Of a DNA stretch of 64,000 nucleotides, positions 1 to 12,139 are shown in pieces (the stretch's first letter is position 1; each line of letters starts with the position of its first letter). Source of the DNA: Gossypium raimondii (taxonomy: Eukaryota > Streptophyta > Magnoliopsida > Malvales > Malvaceae); contig NC_068569.1 in the NCBI RefSeq assembly GCF_025698545.1, forward strand, positions 15,500,001 to 15,564,000. Reading direction: 5' to 3'. The position numbers were made by a program, and so were the translations under genes. Under the pieces are notes generated by a model that was not told where the DNA came from, did not search any database, and was given only the letters and a program-made list of their open reading frames with translations.

Positions 1-931
1 AGTAACGAAAGTGAGATAAGGTCCACCCACCATCCTTGCAACTGAGAATATTACAGCAAATAGGACCTGTTCAAGTAAACAATAACGTACATGACTACAC
101 AAATATATTTTAATACAATTTGAAAACCTCACAGAACATAATTACATGATAGCTGCAGGCATCACGTTAGATGCAAATGCTGATCTAAAGCAAAAGAAAA
201 AGAAATTGGAAACTAACATCAGCTGCTAAATTGAGATCGGTGTCCCTGTAACCGAATTCTTTAAGCAGTTCCCTGGCGTGGAGGAAAGGACTTGAGATCT
301 CCGTTATGAATAAGGCAGCAACTTGTTCTGATCCACACTGCATCATAACTAAATCTAATCACGTAAAAAGGATGCATGGACTCACACAGATTAGTCCTGT
401 AAAACCATGCCCAAAGAAAATCCGCACAAGGGGGAAAAAACAAACATAAAGGTGAATACCAATTGAAAGGCAAGGCCAGCTGCAAGACCAACGATGCTGA
501 CCAAGTGATGAACTGTGTTGTCAAGAGTGAATTTGACGTCAAAGAGGCAGCATATGAGGTCATATATAAGATAAGCTACGGTAACAGCCAAAACTTGCCT
601 CTGTCAGCCATTCACAATATTAATTCCTTCCACCATTATGTTTAAGCTCTGCTATAAATAAACAAAAGGAAAAGACATGAAGAAGTTGCTTTTGCTTGGT
701 ACATACCTGCTTAGGCGTAGAAGCCGAAGCCAAAGGACAAACAGGGCAGCTCCAATCTTCAACAGAGAGCGAGGCTAAAATCACAGCCAAAATCCCATGG
801 ATTGTAGAAACAATGCGGTTGCAAAGTTCAAAGGAGCGGTCGGAGAAGATTTTTCGGACAAGTAGAAAAACTGTCGTCCATGAGATCACACCCAACGCAA
901 TCAAATTCACAATATCGTATTCCTCCCCCAT
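1..931 (-). CDS. TLC-domain (TRAM/LAG1/CLN8) membrane protein, C-terminus cut by window edge
   Basis: Four exons join without frame breaks: 931-707, 600-460, 337-218 and 66-1 (continuing past the window). They encode 184 residues. Each junction has GT-AG ends, for example cag/gtatgt after codon 75, and all introns are phase 0. The start is the ATG at 931 (MGEEYDIVNL). The protein is rich in membrane segments. It carries a Cys/Trp segment (VEDWSCPVCP), YLIYDLICC, the histidine pair in DNTVHHLVS, and SPFLHARELLKEFGYRDT followed by FSVARMVGGPYLTFVT. This order is typical of plant TLC proteins of the TMEM56/TLCD4 type, usually about 250 residues, so roughly the last quarter is missing. By family knowledge it is a multi-pass membrane protein of unproven lipid-sensing or transport function, distinct from the LAG1 ceramide synthases. 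Exon boundaries were read by eye. Family call is strong, exact role unknown. Confidence 0.88.
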
Positions 932-2600
932 GTTCAAATCTCAAAGCTAATAACCCAACAAAGCTGAATAATGAAGCCAAAGAAAGCTTTTTGAAAACCC
1001 GAGTCAATAAAGAACCCAACCCTCAAGGAGAGATGCAAAACGAATTGGACCAATCTCTGATCTGTTCTAATTTATATTGAAAGAGGAAGGGAAGTTAACA
1101 ATCACCAACCGTTTCTCTCCATTTAAATGCCATAAATGATACCAGCACTTTCCGAGTGAACATTGACTAGCTCATGGCATCTTCTGGGTTTTAGTTGGCG
1201 ACAGAACTTCCCAAACTCTACTTGATTTATAGCTTAATAATTTATATATATGGTTCAAGGTGAACATCATTTGGAAATTTAACAAGGTCCGAATATTCCG
1301 ATTTTTATTTTTATTTTAGGGGATAATCGTTTAATATCTTTTGACTTATAAAAAGGAAAAAAGGAAACTTAAGAAACAGTTTTCATAAGACCGTATAAGT
1401 CATCATCAAAACAACATTAATGATCAACCAAGCGGTGGTTGAATGGCAGTAATTTGTGTAGGATTAAGTGTATGATTCATTTCTTCTCTCTTCCTAATAA
1501 CGTTATCAGCAGAGAAGAACTAAACACCTTTATTTTTCGGAATTAAAGTCAAACTTATTAAATCAACAACATCTCTCTCTAGTGAAACTTTTTTGGAAGA
1601 AGATAGACGATGCAATGCGTTCTTAGACAGGGCAGAGGTTAATGAATTCGAGATTTGAATTTTAGATTTTATGATTATATTGATTTTAAATTTTAAATTA
1701 TTCGACACATATAATATGGTAATTAAGAAGAGTGAGAAATTTGGGTCAATTTTCTAAAGCTAAATTAAAGGGGTTTTTGTATAATCTTAACCGGCATTCC
1801 ATGCCATTTTCATGAATTGTAACCCCAACTGTATTCGCTATTCCCTACGTTCACCAAACAAAAGTTTAAATTACAAATTAGTCTCAAAAACAAAACAAAA
1901 AGTCTAGTTTAGGCTTCGCGAGAAGATAATCGAAAAGATAAAAATTTTAAGAAGTAGAGAAATAATAAATAATTCTTTGCGTTGTGTACTTCATTAAAAA
2001 AAATTTAAATAAATATTCATTCATTGCTTAGTATAATTAAAAATTGAAAATGTTAACTTATATTTCTCTTTTAACCTTTTTTCCTTTCTGCAAAATCTTC
2101 TTCTCACTTTGTATTTAGTGAATCAGTCTTTACTTGATTATAATGCCGTAGAAAGCCTTCAATTTAATCTAAACTAGACCCTGGCTAAGAAATTCAAAGC
2201 TATACACTCTACTTTGAATCCAAGTCTAAGAATTTTTGCAACTTGGTATCCATAAATATAAGCTTTGGAATTTACTCTCTTTTTTTCTATCATTTTGAAA
2301 CATGAGCTATCCCAAGTTTTCTATGTACATTTCCGTGGTCACAGTGCGAGATTTTCCAAGGATGAAACCAGTGAAACTTCATTGTTCATGGAAACTTGTT
2401 GAGGTTAATTGCTTTCACTGTCGAGTAAGAAGATTAATTCTTTTCTTCAATATCATGAATCCGAGGATGCTTTCTGTCATGCCTGAAACAAAATTAAGAA
2501 ATTAGATTAACATATAAGCAAATGAAAGTATAATACTGAAATCTGTAAGGGTTGAAGAAGTTGGTTTCTTACTGTGCAGTAACATTGTGTAATAGTTTCT
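932..2600. other. Spacer upstream of the TLC gene
   Basis: This holds the probable 5' leader and promoter of the minus-strand TLC gene (roughly 932-1,250, with a TATATATA-like run near 1,243-1,250). The rest is AT-rich sequence in which I see no gene or clear repeat. Short ORFs are not protein-like. Confidence 0.5.
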
Positions 2601-2601
2601 T

Positions 2602-2826
2602 CTAGTCTCCCAGGCGACCGAGTGCTCCATGAACAATGAGCGCTTGCTGCTCCGCCCGCAGCGCTTGCTGCCTCTCCTCCAAACCCTCTATGCGCTCTCT
2701 GGTAGCGCGAATGCGCGCTTCTTTCCTTGCAGGATCCATTGTTCTAACACTTCTCAAAAGGAAGTTTAGCACTCTACGGTGCTCTTGAATTTCATTTGCG
2801 GTTGAGCAATTGCAAAAATATGTCAG
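2602..2826 (-). CDS. Coding-like GC-rich segment, charged coiled coil, unidentified (possible last exon or remnant)
   Basis: On the minus strand a frame stays open from just after a TAA at 2829-2827 to a TAG at 2604-2602, about 74 residues. The second half starts at an in-frame ATG at 2739 and reads MDPARKEARIRATRERIEGL, then a Glu/Arg/Gln/Ala-rich helix and HGALGRLGD before the stop. The upstream part (EIQEHRRVLNFLLRSVRT) also looks protein-like and is continuous with it. Positions 2,620-2,735 are clearly richer in G+C than the surrounding AT-rich DNA, and codon use looks coding. It could be the last exon of a gene, a small gene starting at 2739, or a transferred fragment. I found no convincing upstream exon and do not recognise the family. 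Confidence 0.35.
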   Translation of the reverse strand: MTYFCNCSTANEIQEHRRVLNFLLRSVRTMDPARKEARIRATRERIEGLEERQQALRAEQQALIVHGALGRLGD

Positions 2827-2829
2827 TTA

Positions 2830-4800
2830 GATGGTGTATAATAAAAAAGAATAATATTTGAAAGAGGAGGTTTAAAAGAAAGTAATTACAAGAAGGGATA
2901 TAGACAGATTGTTTAGAGGCGATTAATGCTATTCAAGATGACTATCTGAGGTATCAAATTCAGTATTGATTCGACAAATTAAGCAAATATTACCGAATAA
3001 GGAACATTGCATAATTAAGCATGTCCTTGGGAGAGAAATCAAGTTGTTGTTTAGCTAAAATATTTTTTTGTTGAGATTGATGGTACGTAGAGAGTTGATT
3101 AGCTTTCTTGAGTAAGACAAAGTTGGTGCTTTTTTAATTCATTTAATTTGATCTTGTTATCTCATTTTTTTATTTAACAAAAAAATTAAATATTACTTAA
3201 CAGGCAATTATGTTAGTTATAGGGTTTGAAGATTACGGATGGTAAATAATTTATTTGCGAGATATAAAGTGAATTAAGTAAAGAAAAATCGAATTGATTG
3301 AGTATTAGTTTGACTGGCATAGGCATTATTGTCAATACAGAAAAATGTGGGTTCAAATACGCTGAAGCGTATTACCCTCCAAGAGGAAGTTTGGGTAGTT
3401 TTAGGTATTTTATAACGGGTGAGAAACACGGCTTATATTGTTCCTATTTATAGAGCTAGGCATCAACTTTATAACAGCTAAAATATTAAGCCTTTTAATT
3501 ATTTTAAATAAGTTTTTATTTCAAACAAAACATTACTAGCTTTAGATGCTAATAAAAATTAAAGCTCAAACAAAAGATTACTAGCTTTAGATTCTAATAA
3601 AATTAAAGCTTTATCTAATCAATTTGAGGAATTTTTAAATTATTTTAACGTTTAGAATTTGATAATTCCACACATAATTTGCTTTGTTCCTAACTTCTAA
3701 CCGCTTCTCTTGGTATGACATATATCACAGTAAACTCGTTTTTAACCTTATTCTTTTTATAATCTGCCACTCAATTATGAATAAAATTTTATTTTGATAA
3801 TCATGGAAAATTAAATTTATCTATTCATAAAGTTTTCATCAATCATCCTTTAAATGCCATTAACCACTTGACTGGAGATATGACATATTTTATATATGGT
3901 TAATACTTAATTTTGCTCCTAAATTATAGCTAAAATGTTAATTTGATTCTTTTATATTTATATAAAAATTTAAAAATCATTTTTTTATAAAAATCTGAAA
4001 ATTAAAATTTTAGAATTATAAAAGGACCAAATATTATATTTTATAACTTTTGGATTCCTTGTAAAAGAATATAAAAACATCATATTGATATTTTAGGTAT
4101 AGTTTAGGGTCAAATTAAATGTTAACCTGTATATAACATATTACATCATCATTTTGCTAATGGATTAACAACAGTTAATAGACGAGTGAGAAAAATGTTA
4201 TAAATCAATGAATTTAGAGATTATTTTTAACTTTTTATAGTTTAGTGACCAAAACGAAAACTTACAAACAGTTAAATGACCCTTAATGTAACCTACCCTT
4301 CCTTTTTCTATAAAAGGGAGAAAATTTGAGTTGTCCAATTGAAACTCTAGACTTAATTAAAGTGTAATCTCGAGTCCAAAATCAAGTAATAAAAATCTAA
4401 CATTTGAGGGAAGCTCAATTGGGTTTGGTTACTAAATTAAAAAAAGAATCAATTCCTATAATTTCATACTCAATTATTTGTACTTGAGCTTAAACATTTG
4501 TTCAATACTAATTAAAATAATTATAATAAGAACACTTCATCAAGTTTGTAACAAACCGAGCAAAGGATTATGATAGCCGAATCTCAAAAGCTAAAACTCA
4601 TCTCAACAACAACGATTTATGTTGAATTCTAGCATTTCGATTTGCAAGAAGAATAATTTATGGGCAAAAATGTGCTGTTTGCACCTTATTGTAACCATTT
4701 ATCCCAGTATGCTGCCACAAATAACTTCGTTTTGTTCTCAACTCTTTAACCATTCATCTTGTTTAAGAACGTAAAAATAAAATCGATTAAATTGTTAATT
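2830..4800. other. AT-rich spacer
   Basis: No gene recognised. It contains a possible tRNA-like SINE fragment (listed separately). Around 3,530-3,610 a short sequence, roughly CAAACAAAACATTACTAGCTTTAG and its variant, occurs twice. Confidence 0.45.
3296..3440 (+). repeat. Possible tRNA-derived SINE fragment
   Basis: TGGCATAGGCATTATTG followed about 30 bases later by GTGGGTTCAAATACGC resembles a pol III box A / box B arrangement (box B consensus GGTTCGANTCC). It cannot fold as a full tRNA by eye. A database comparison is needed before calling a SINE. Confidence 0.25.
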
Positions 4801-4809
4801 CTGAGAAAC

Positions 4810-5598
4810 GAGTTTCTAATGCAGAGAACTAGTAATGCAGCTTCTTTATCCTAGTTATAAATACAAATTACAGAGCATAATTGACCAAATGCTGAATGCA
4901 GCAATGCGAACCTTAGGTTCTGAAAATCGAGAAACTAACAGTGCTCTTTTGAAGACATTAAGGTCCCGCACCCTCCATAAACTCCACCCGACAGACACAA
5001 CACGCGGCATGAGCACAATTTACTGTGTCATAAATTACAGCAAAGAAGAGTTAAAAAGGTAAAATACAGTGAAGTTCTTAGTAAGTCACTTTTCCTAATC
5101 AATTCAATGCTTCATTGAGGACAGATGCCTGAAGGTCTCAGTTCCTCAGTATCAGTCATTCGTAATGGGATGTAAAACCTACAAAGAACAACCATACTTG
5201 CCATCCGGAAATCAAGAAAAATAACTTTCATTTCTTGAGAAATATGAACTCCCAAAACCCCACCATCGGATATCTTGGTTCCTACTGAATTCCAAAACTA
5301 AGCGTTTAAATTTGATCCAATTCAAAGTTCATCACACTCATGCCCTACCCTCCCCAAAGCAAATGGGCAAACAGAAGTAAAAGGGCTAGAGTTATAAGGT
5401 GGGTCGTTATCGGAAATTTTCTGCCTATCCTGTTGATGGTATTAGCTTGAAAAGGGAAAACCTCTGACTTAATAAGCTGAGACTAGGTTGCATTAAAACT
5501 TGGAAGCCTGACTCGTACAAACCCTTTGAAGTAAGGGGAACAAACACATATTTACTGACAGTAATGAACTTTCATGATGAAACAGACAGGCTCCTCAC
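4810..5598 (-). other. 3' UTR region of the RING gene with a likely 3' UTR intron (5598-5179)
   Basis: Twenty-two bases downstream of the RING stop codon the minus strand reads cag/gtgagg, a strong donor at 5598. A matching acceptor, ttctttgtag/GTTTTACATC, lies at 5180-5179. The transcript would then end somewhere in 4,810-5,178. The stop-to-junction distance is under the roughly 50-nt limit associated with nonsense-mediated decay, so such an intron would be tolerated. Inferred from splice signals only. Confidence 0.4.
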
Positions 5599-5621
5599 CT
5601 GATGCCAGTAGAAGAGGGAAT

Positions 5622-7466
5622 TCAATCTTTTCGATATCTTACCCAAAACCCCTTCTTCCTAGCAGAGTCGTTCTCTGATAGCAATCTACCCCACCTAGAC
5701 CCAATTGAGAAGTGGCGTTTCAAGAAAGGCTTTGCCAAGGAGCTTCTCCGGCTTGAACTGGGTTCCAGCTTTGGAGTTTTTCCTTCTCGTTTGGTGTTTT
5801 CTAGGTGTTCAATATCACTACAACCACCATCAACAGAATTATCTATAACTCTATTCTTTAACAACTTAAGATGTTTTGCTTTCAACTCTGCTTCAGCTTT
5901 TAAAGCTTTTCTGCACATCTTTGAGACCTGCTTTTCTCCAACCATACAAATTGGGCAGGCTGGGTCAAATCTGTCAGCCTCCGGTGTCATCAACTCCAAG
6001 CATTCAGCATGATAAACATGTCCACAGACAAGCACAGAAACCACTGAAATCTCATTGCTACTCCATGAGGATCTCTCAGCTAAAAGCTTCGAGCAAGCAC
6101 CACAAGTTCGTGCATCTATGGAAGGAGAGTATGAGAATCTGCTGCTACATCCACTTATCTTGCCATAACCAGAACCTAAGTGTTCGCTGTCAAAAGACCA
6201 CCTTTCTCTTTGAGAAGAGGCCACAAGCTCTGAAAATGTGCGCATGGACCAACCATCAGAAGAACCACCATGAGATCCAGCTGTTAAGTCATTGCTACAT
6301 CGGGAAAGGACAAAAGAGGACCTTGCTTCAGACATTGAATAATTATTTGGCGACTTCAATCCTAGGATTCGACTATCAGAAACCTGCCTCAATAGCTGTT
6401 GCCCAGGTGAACGGTGAGCCCGTCGTAATGAGGTTGAGTTTGGAGGAAGCAAATGAGCATGGCTAGAGAACGTGTCTGTTACTGGTGGTGAGAAAGATGC
6501 AGGTATACAAAATGAAAGCTTTGGTGTAGATGAATCAATGATATCCGGCAATTCTACCAAATTCTTTATCTGAAATAAAATCAGAAAGGTATATTAAACA
6601 TCAGTAGAAGAGGCTAGTGTATTACCCAAAGACACAGAAAATACACAAGCATAGAAAGCTATTCAACTAAAGTCAATATCAACTAAATCAAACTTACATC
6701 AACCGAATAATTGCTTCCTCTTGATATGTCTGCACCAACAACATAAAACAATGTCAAACACAACACAAACAAATTACAAAATAGAGGGAACAGACTAGTA
6801 GCTATATTACTCAAAACAGTATTGGGAAAAAAAGGATAGAAGTAGACAATAGCGTAATGCCTGCAACTTGAATATATAAAAACATGCTGTTTTATTTAGA
6901 TTCTAACATGCTACTCTGCACGTTAAAGGTTAGGCATTATCAGTCGCCTAGTTGTTAGCAGTAAATGGGATAAGAAGACCACTAGAGCCTTTTGCATTTC
7001 CAGACTAGTAGCTATATTAATAACATAGAACAGAATTCTAGAAAAAATTTCCTAAACCCCCCATGTATAGTCAAGATAGTGATACTAAAAGCTATCCTTT
7101 TAGGCTCTTTCAATTAACATGTGATTTACCTGAAGGAGGGGTCATCATATTCCCACCCATTTCTTCATGGACTGGTGATTTTTGTGAAGTGGGTGTTCCA
7201 TAGGTCTCAATCTCAAGAGGACTTCCTTGATCAGAAAAATTACCTCTATCAGAGCCTAATGTCCCTTTTATCTCCATGCTAACATTTCGGCTAGCTCCAT
7301 TAGATACCTGATAAGAAGGCTCATCAATTTCACCAGCTACACGCCTTCGATTATCTCGGCAGAAGCTCCATGATGGTGAACACCTCAAATTTCTATGAGA
7401 AGTCTCACGTCCTGTTCTGTTTGCAATGGTTCTGTCCCTTGCAGCAACACAACAAGCGGACCCCAT
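5622..7466 (-). CDS. RING-H2 zinc-finger protein with N-terminal MGSACC (candidate E3 ubiquitin ligase)
   Basis: Three exons, 7466-7130, 6729-6698 and 6569-5622, give a 438-residue protein in one frame. The 32-base middle exon is flanked by cag/ and /gtaagt. The start is the ATG at 7466 (MGSACCVAARDRT). Gly2 with Cys5 and Cys6 is a typical N-myristoylation and palmitoylation context, so membrane attachment is likely. The C-terminal third has a RING-H2 finger: Cys279, Cys282, Cys305, His307, His310, Cys313, Cys328, Cys331 (CGAC ... CGHVYHAEC ... CPIC). The N-terminal two thirds are Ser-rich and low in predicted structure. A basic Ser/Arg-rich tail ends in GFWVRYRKD. By family knowledge RING-H2 proteins act as E3 ubiquitin ligases; the substrate is unknown. 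The last codons overlap a donor-like GGGTAAGAT near 5,645, so an alternative tail is possible. Confidence 0.88.
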
Positions 7467-8600
7467 GGTCACACAAATACCCAAGAGTGAATTTATTACG
7501 AATTTGCAACACCGATTCAAGCTACGAACTCAAGGCAAATACCGCATAGATGATAAAAGAGGATATTTCCTGTTAAAAAAAAAAGCGCAAAGTTTGAACT
7601 TCACAATTAAAAATTGCAAAGATCGATTCAACAGACAGCTTAAACTAACTTAACAAACTTAAAAGATGCTAAATTTCGTTTTCTAAGAGCATTTTTTTCT
7701 GTTTTATTTCATTTCTCTCTAAATTCCAAGATCAAAACCTAGGATAAAAATTATTTAATAAAAGGAATCCCATGAACATCAGTTTTAAGAAAAATAAATA
7801 AGCAGTTTATAAGAGTACATTACTTGGGAGTAATATACAGGTTAATGTATATTCTCAGTTTGAAGTGATTTTGGAGATCAAGAACAAAAATAAATAAAAT
7901 TATTTTTTAAAAATAATTATTAATAGCAGATAGCAGAGTTGAGTAAAGTAAAACAGTAGCGAAAAATTCCAGACAGTGGAAAGCATCTTACTCAATTAAT
8001 TAAGCACTACCCGGCTTTCCCCGAAACAAGAATAAGAATAATGTAAACTAAAACATTTAAGTAACGAATATTTGCAGAATTAAATTCTCAAAGTTCACAA
8101 CTCGAAAGCATAGTTTTATTTTATTTTTTTCACAAAGAAAAAGGCACAAACTCAAAACAGTAAAAATAAAGAATCATTGGTTCGGAACATTTACTGTCGT
8201 ACTAAAGAAAAATCGCTCACAAGTTATCGAAAATCCAGGGAAAAAAAATAAAAGAAGCTCAAACAAGGGCGCGAAAACGATATCCTTTTCTACTCCATTC
8301 TCAGAACTGATTTCAAGCTTTCAACGTCCCAACAATATCATCCACACAAACAAAAATAATAACATTAATTTTCTTTTTTTTTGTGAAAAAAAGGGAAGAA
8401 AACTCACGAATTGAATAATTAGAGAAGCATGGAGCTGAAGAAAAAAGAGAAATAAGAGATTCGAACGGAGTCGAATATTTCAAAACGGCGGTTGGTGAGG
8501 AAGACGACGGTCGCGACGGGAACGAGGGAAAAGAAATTGATGCGTGAAAAAAAGAGTGAGAGAGTCAAGGGGTGAACGTATGGGGAATTGTGTCTCGTCT
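7467..8600 (-). other. 5' UTR of the RING gene with a large leader intron (8407-7570)
   Basis: On the minus strand a donor aattc/gtgagt lies at 8407. An acceptor with a long pyrimidine tract (ttttttttttaacag/GAAATATCC) lies at 7570. This gives an intron of about 840 bases and a 103-base leader exon directly before the ATG. The first leader exon would be about 8,408-8,600, ending in a purine-rich stretch on the plus strand (pyrimidine-rich leader on the coding strand). Confidence 0.55.
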
Positions 8601-9400
8601 GAATGTAGTGCTGCTACTTTTTCCGCTCCCTCTCTCCTTTTTTTAGTTTACTTTTCCTTTTTGTTTTCCTTTTCTTAATTAATTCTCCTTAAATTTTATT
8701 TCCACTATAAAACGACAAAAAAGAATTAATATAAAGATGCTGCAGCATTTTTTTATTTTTACGGTTACTTTTCTTTTTTGTATAATTATATTTCCATTAT
8801 ATTTTATATTTTAAGGTTTTTATATCTGGATTTTCTTATTCTTTAATAGTCAGTTAATTTTAAAAAAAAATACCTTTTAGCTAGAATTATAGTCACATCT
8901 TTTTCTTGTATCAAATTATATATATAGCCACATGTTTTTTTTCCCTTACTATTTACGATTTATATGAAATATATATTAATAAAAGAAATGAAGAATGAAG
9001 ATGAATAATTGAACAAGAGTTGCTGACCACTATTTCCTATCATCCCCTCTGGTGGGTCCGAGACATTGTGAGCTTTTGTAAATGAAAGTTGATACCGACC
9101 TTTAACTCACTTTCACTTACACATTTTCAATCCTCTTCCCTTTCCTTCTTGTGAAGTATCATTTCTCCCCAAAGTGTAACGGGGTGTTTTTAGTAATTTA
9201 GGACGCATAAAATAACATAAATAAATTCATATTCCAAAATTTATGTAATACAAATTGTTTTTACCATTTATTACTAAAGTTTTTAAATTCTACAAGTTTG
9301 TTTCGCTAAACACAGGCAAAAAGGATACTGACACAAAAATTGGCATGCAACTTTCAAGGCAAAAATCTCTAATGAAACCTCAAGATAGCATACCCTTGCA
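8601..9400. other. Promoter-side spacer of the RING gene
   Basis: AT-rich sequence with long T runs. No gene seen. It presumably includes the promoter of the minus-strand RING gene. The transposon block begins to its right. Confidence 0.4.
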
Positions 9401-9838
9401 TTGGATATATCAAAATTTGAAATCCTCTCATTAAAGGGTAAAAGTATAATTTTACTATATTTTAAAAATCACTCTACTACTTCGAAAAACTCACGTACAG
9501 GTGGTGGAATTGTTAGCCCTTCTTTTAGCTTTGCTCTCAAATCAAATGCTCTAACCGTCAGGGAAGGAAGACATATGATTGTGATGAGTAGAGAAGAGAA
9601 TGAAAAAGTCAAGCCAGAGAACGAAAAATACGCAATAAAGCATGAGGGGGAGAGACCAATTGCCCAGGCCATAAAATCCATTAGATGCACTTTCCTCAAC
9701 CACTCCGATGATGATGATGGTACCTCAACAAGATCATCGCCAGAAGCCGCAATTGTTTCCCAGGCGGTAGATTCAATTCCATCTAAGGAAATAAGGACCA
9801 AAAACCCCATGAAGAGGAGGAAGCGACCAGTTGCCTAG
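9401..9838 (+). pseudogene. Unidentified 145-codon open frame at the left edge of the LINE remnant
   Basis: An uninterrupted plus-strand frame with a charged, low-complexity product (SREENEKVKPENEKYAIK, a run of four Asp, and a basic end MKRRKRPVA). It lies just upstream of, and on the same strand as, the LINE endonuclease remnant, so it could be a piece of the LINE first ORF. I see no zinc knuckle or RRM. The opposite strand is also open over 113 codons, which weakens the case for a true gene. Confidence 0.25.
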
Positions 9839-10289
9839 CTACACAGGTTGTTCATCTACTAACCCTTATAATTCTGAACGCATTGTCATTCCTCCACTAA
9901 ACTCATCACCCTCCAACCTAATGGATACATATCAACAAATAACTAGACAAACTAGAATGGACCAGAACCATCCCAATGAATATCCTAAAGTACAGGTTGA
10001 TGGAAGTTCACTACAAAAACTTTAGTTGATAGCCACATTAATAAAAGTGAAGGATTCAATCTATAAGCTTCGCATTTTGTCTCAATTCCCTGTTGCTCAT
10101 GGGTACGAACATAGTGCTCCACAAGATAAAATTGAATCCAAGCAAGGAACACATGAGGGAATGGGAACCGAACAGGTTCACAAGGTATTTGACTTCACCA
10201 CCCTTTAAAGGACTTATGACGATCCCTATATGAAATTGTAGGGGTGCATGGTACTATGATTTTGTTTGAACAGTGCAGGAAATGGTTCA

Positions 10290-10838
10290 AATTCACAACC
10301 TGCAAATTTTAATCATTATCAAAACTAGAGTCCAAGCCTCGAAAGTGCTTGACATTGTGGATTGACTTTAATTTGATGGCTACTTTGAAACCAAATATGG
10401 TTAGTGTATCACTTAGATTGTCTTCATAATTGTCGAACTCTGCAAGATCAAACAAGAGTTGCATGTAACCATCAAGGTACATTCTACCAACTTTTATTGG
10501 TTATATGCAAGCCCTAGAATTAGAAAACATAAACTTCTTTAGGAAAATCTTTAAAATGTAGCTAGACACCATAGCATGCCTTGGCTAGTCACTAGAGATT
10601 TTAATGAAATTCTAACTTCGAAGGATAAATGGCGAGCTTGACCACCATCACATAGAAGAATGACATAATTTCAAAACTGCCTAAATGAACGAAATCTCAT
10701 TATATATGGGTTCCAAGGGACCTAGATCACATGGTCCAATTTAAGGGAAATGAGTAAACTTATCTCATTATATAATGAAGCATCTATGACTCAACTTCCT
10801 CGAATAAGATCAAATCATTGCCCCCTGTTGATCTCCCT
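10290..10838 (+). mobile_element. LINE (non-LTR retrotransposon) remnant: endonuclease domain
   Basis: Joining frames across stops and frameshifts, the plus strand gives SPRIRKHKLL, then HSMPWLVTRDFNEILTSKDK, then ITWSNL and LPRIRSNHCPLLIS. These match the order of the apurinic-type endonuclease of plant L1-like LINEs (PW-x-GDFNEI, GF-G-x-TW, LPR-x-SDHCPLL). Many stops make it a pseudogene. It ends abruptly at 10,838, where an LTR-like sequence begins. Confidence 0.75.
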
Positions 10839-12048
10839 TGTAACACCCCTCGCCCGATCCGATTGTCAAGTCCAAGTTATAAGATGCTACAGTCGTTGTC
10901 AGAGCACCTATAAACATTTGATAATCAATTTACTCTATAATACATGCATTCATATTCAAGTCGTCTCATAATTACATTATACGATCTTTTTCAGGACTTA
11001 TTCGAGCTTACAAAAGCTCATTTACTAACCCGACCTTAAAAAATCACCAAATTGTAATATTTTCAAAGTTTTCAAATTAGATATTGATACCCCATAAAGG
11101 TACTGATACCATTTTGGCCTTCGATGTTTTAGAAAATTTTAAATAAAAACAAATGTATCGATACCGGACGTAAAGTACCGATACCCTTGTCAATGTATCG
11201 ATACCTTATCTCTGTATCGATTCTATTTTTAAGTTTGATGTTTGAAAATTTAAGAAAAATCACTAATGTACTGAAACTCCTTTTTAAGGTATCGATACTT
11301 TTATGTCAAAAATATCAAAAACTCACTTTTTGGTACCTTTTTCATGCCAACTTAACATTTTCATCTAACCCCTTAAGGTTTCTTCCCCACAGTTATCATT
11401 TAGAACATGCACATATTGTCATCCAAGATAATAACATGGAATACAACGAACCCTCAAATCATATCATGACTATTTCATGCATTTTAACATGCAACGACGA
11501 TTACTCATACTACCATGCATACATGTCATACAATCCCATTATGAATCAGACTAGCTAGATTGGAGATTAGAATCTCACCTCAACTCCTTATTCTTGGTAG
11601 CTCAGCTTGTCATTTTGCCAGAGTTTTCCTTCATCCTGGCTACAGTTCCTTATTCCTATAATGCCAGACTTGGCTCCTCACAATAGTAACGATATGCAAA
11701 TCCTTCCACAACTACCTCATTTTCCTAAAGGAGAAGATATTTGGTTCAAAGGAGGAAAAGATGGTGAATAGAATTATGAATAATTATGTTTCCAACTCAT
11801 CCTATTTATACCCCTTTGGCATGACCTCCACAAACCGTCGTTACCACTCAGTTCTAATTATTCTGTCTTCCACTATAGAACCAGACGGTTCTAATCCAGC
11901 AAAACTAGTTTTAAGAGTCAACTCTTCCCCAACCAGCCACTTAAGTTTCTAAGTGTCTTATTAGTGTCCATGAATTTCTACTCCTATTTAATTAAATCCC
12001 CAACTCTTCCTTGAATTCAGGTATTTGGATATCCAGGTGTGGCAGACA
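10839..12048. mobile_element. LTR D: LTR-like insertion splitting the LINE, right end uncertain
   Basis: It begins TGTAACACCCCTCGCCCGAT, the same start as the other LTRs in this window, exactly where LINE coding homology stops. It contains repeated GTATCGATAC motifs (11,156; 11,194; 11,289) and a TATTTATACCCC promoter-like site near 11,803. The right end is set at GGTGTGGCAGACA (about 12,048) because it ends in CA and LINE-like sequence resumes after it. The flanking five bases (TCCCT and TAAAG) do not match, so this may be a truncated LTR. Confidence 0.55.
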
Positions 12049-12139
12049 TAAAGAAGGAATAAGAGTTAAAATAATCGAAATTCACATCACTCGAAACCTT
12101 AAAAAGAATCCTTGAAACCTTCATAAGCATTTCAACTTT

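Noticed and set aside
5602..6466. Plus-strand ORFs of 136 and 196 codons over the RING gene
   Set aside because: Opposite-strand shadows of the RING exon, whose zinc-ligand pattern clearly sets the strand.
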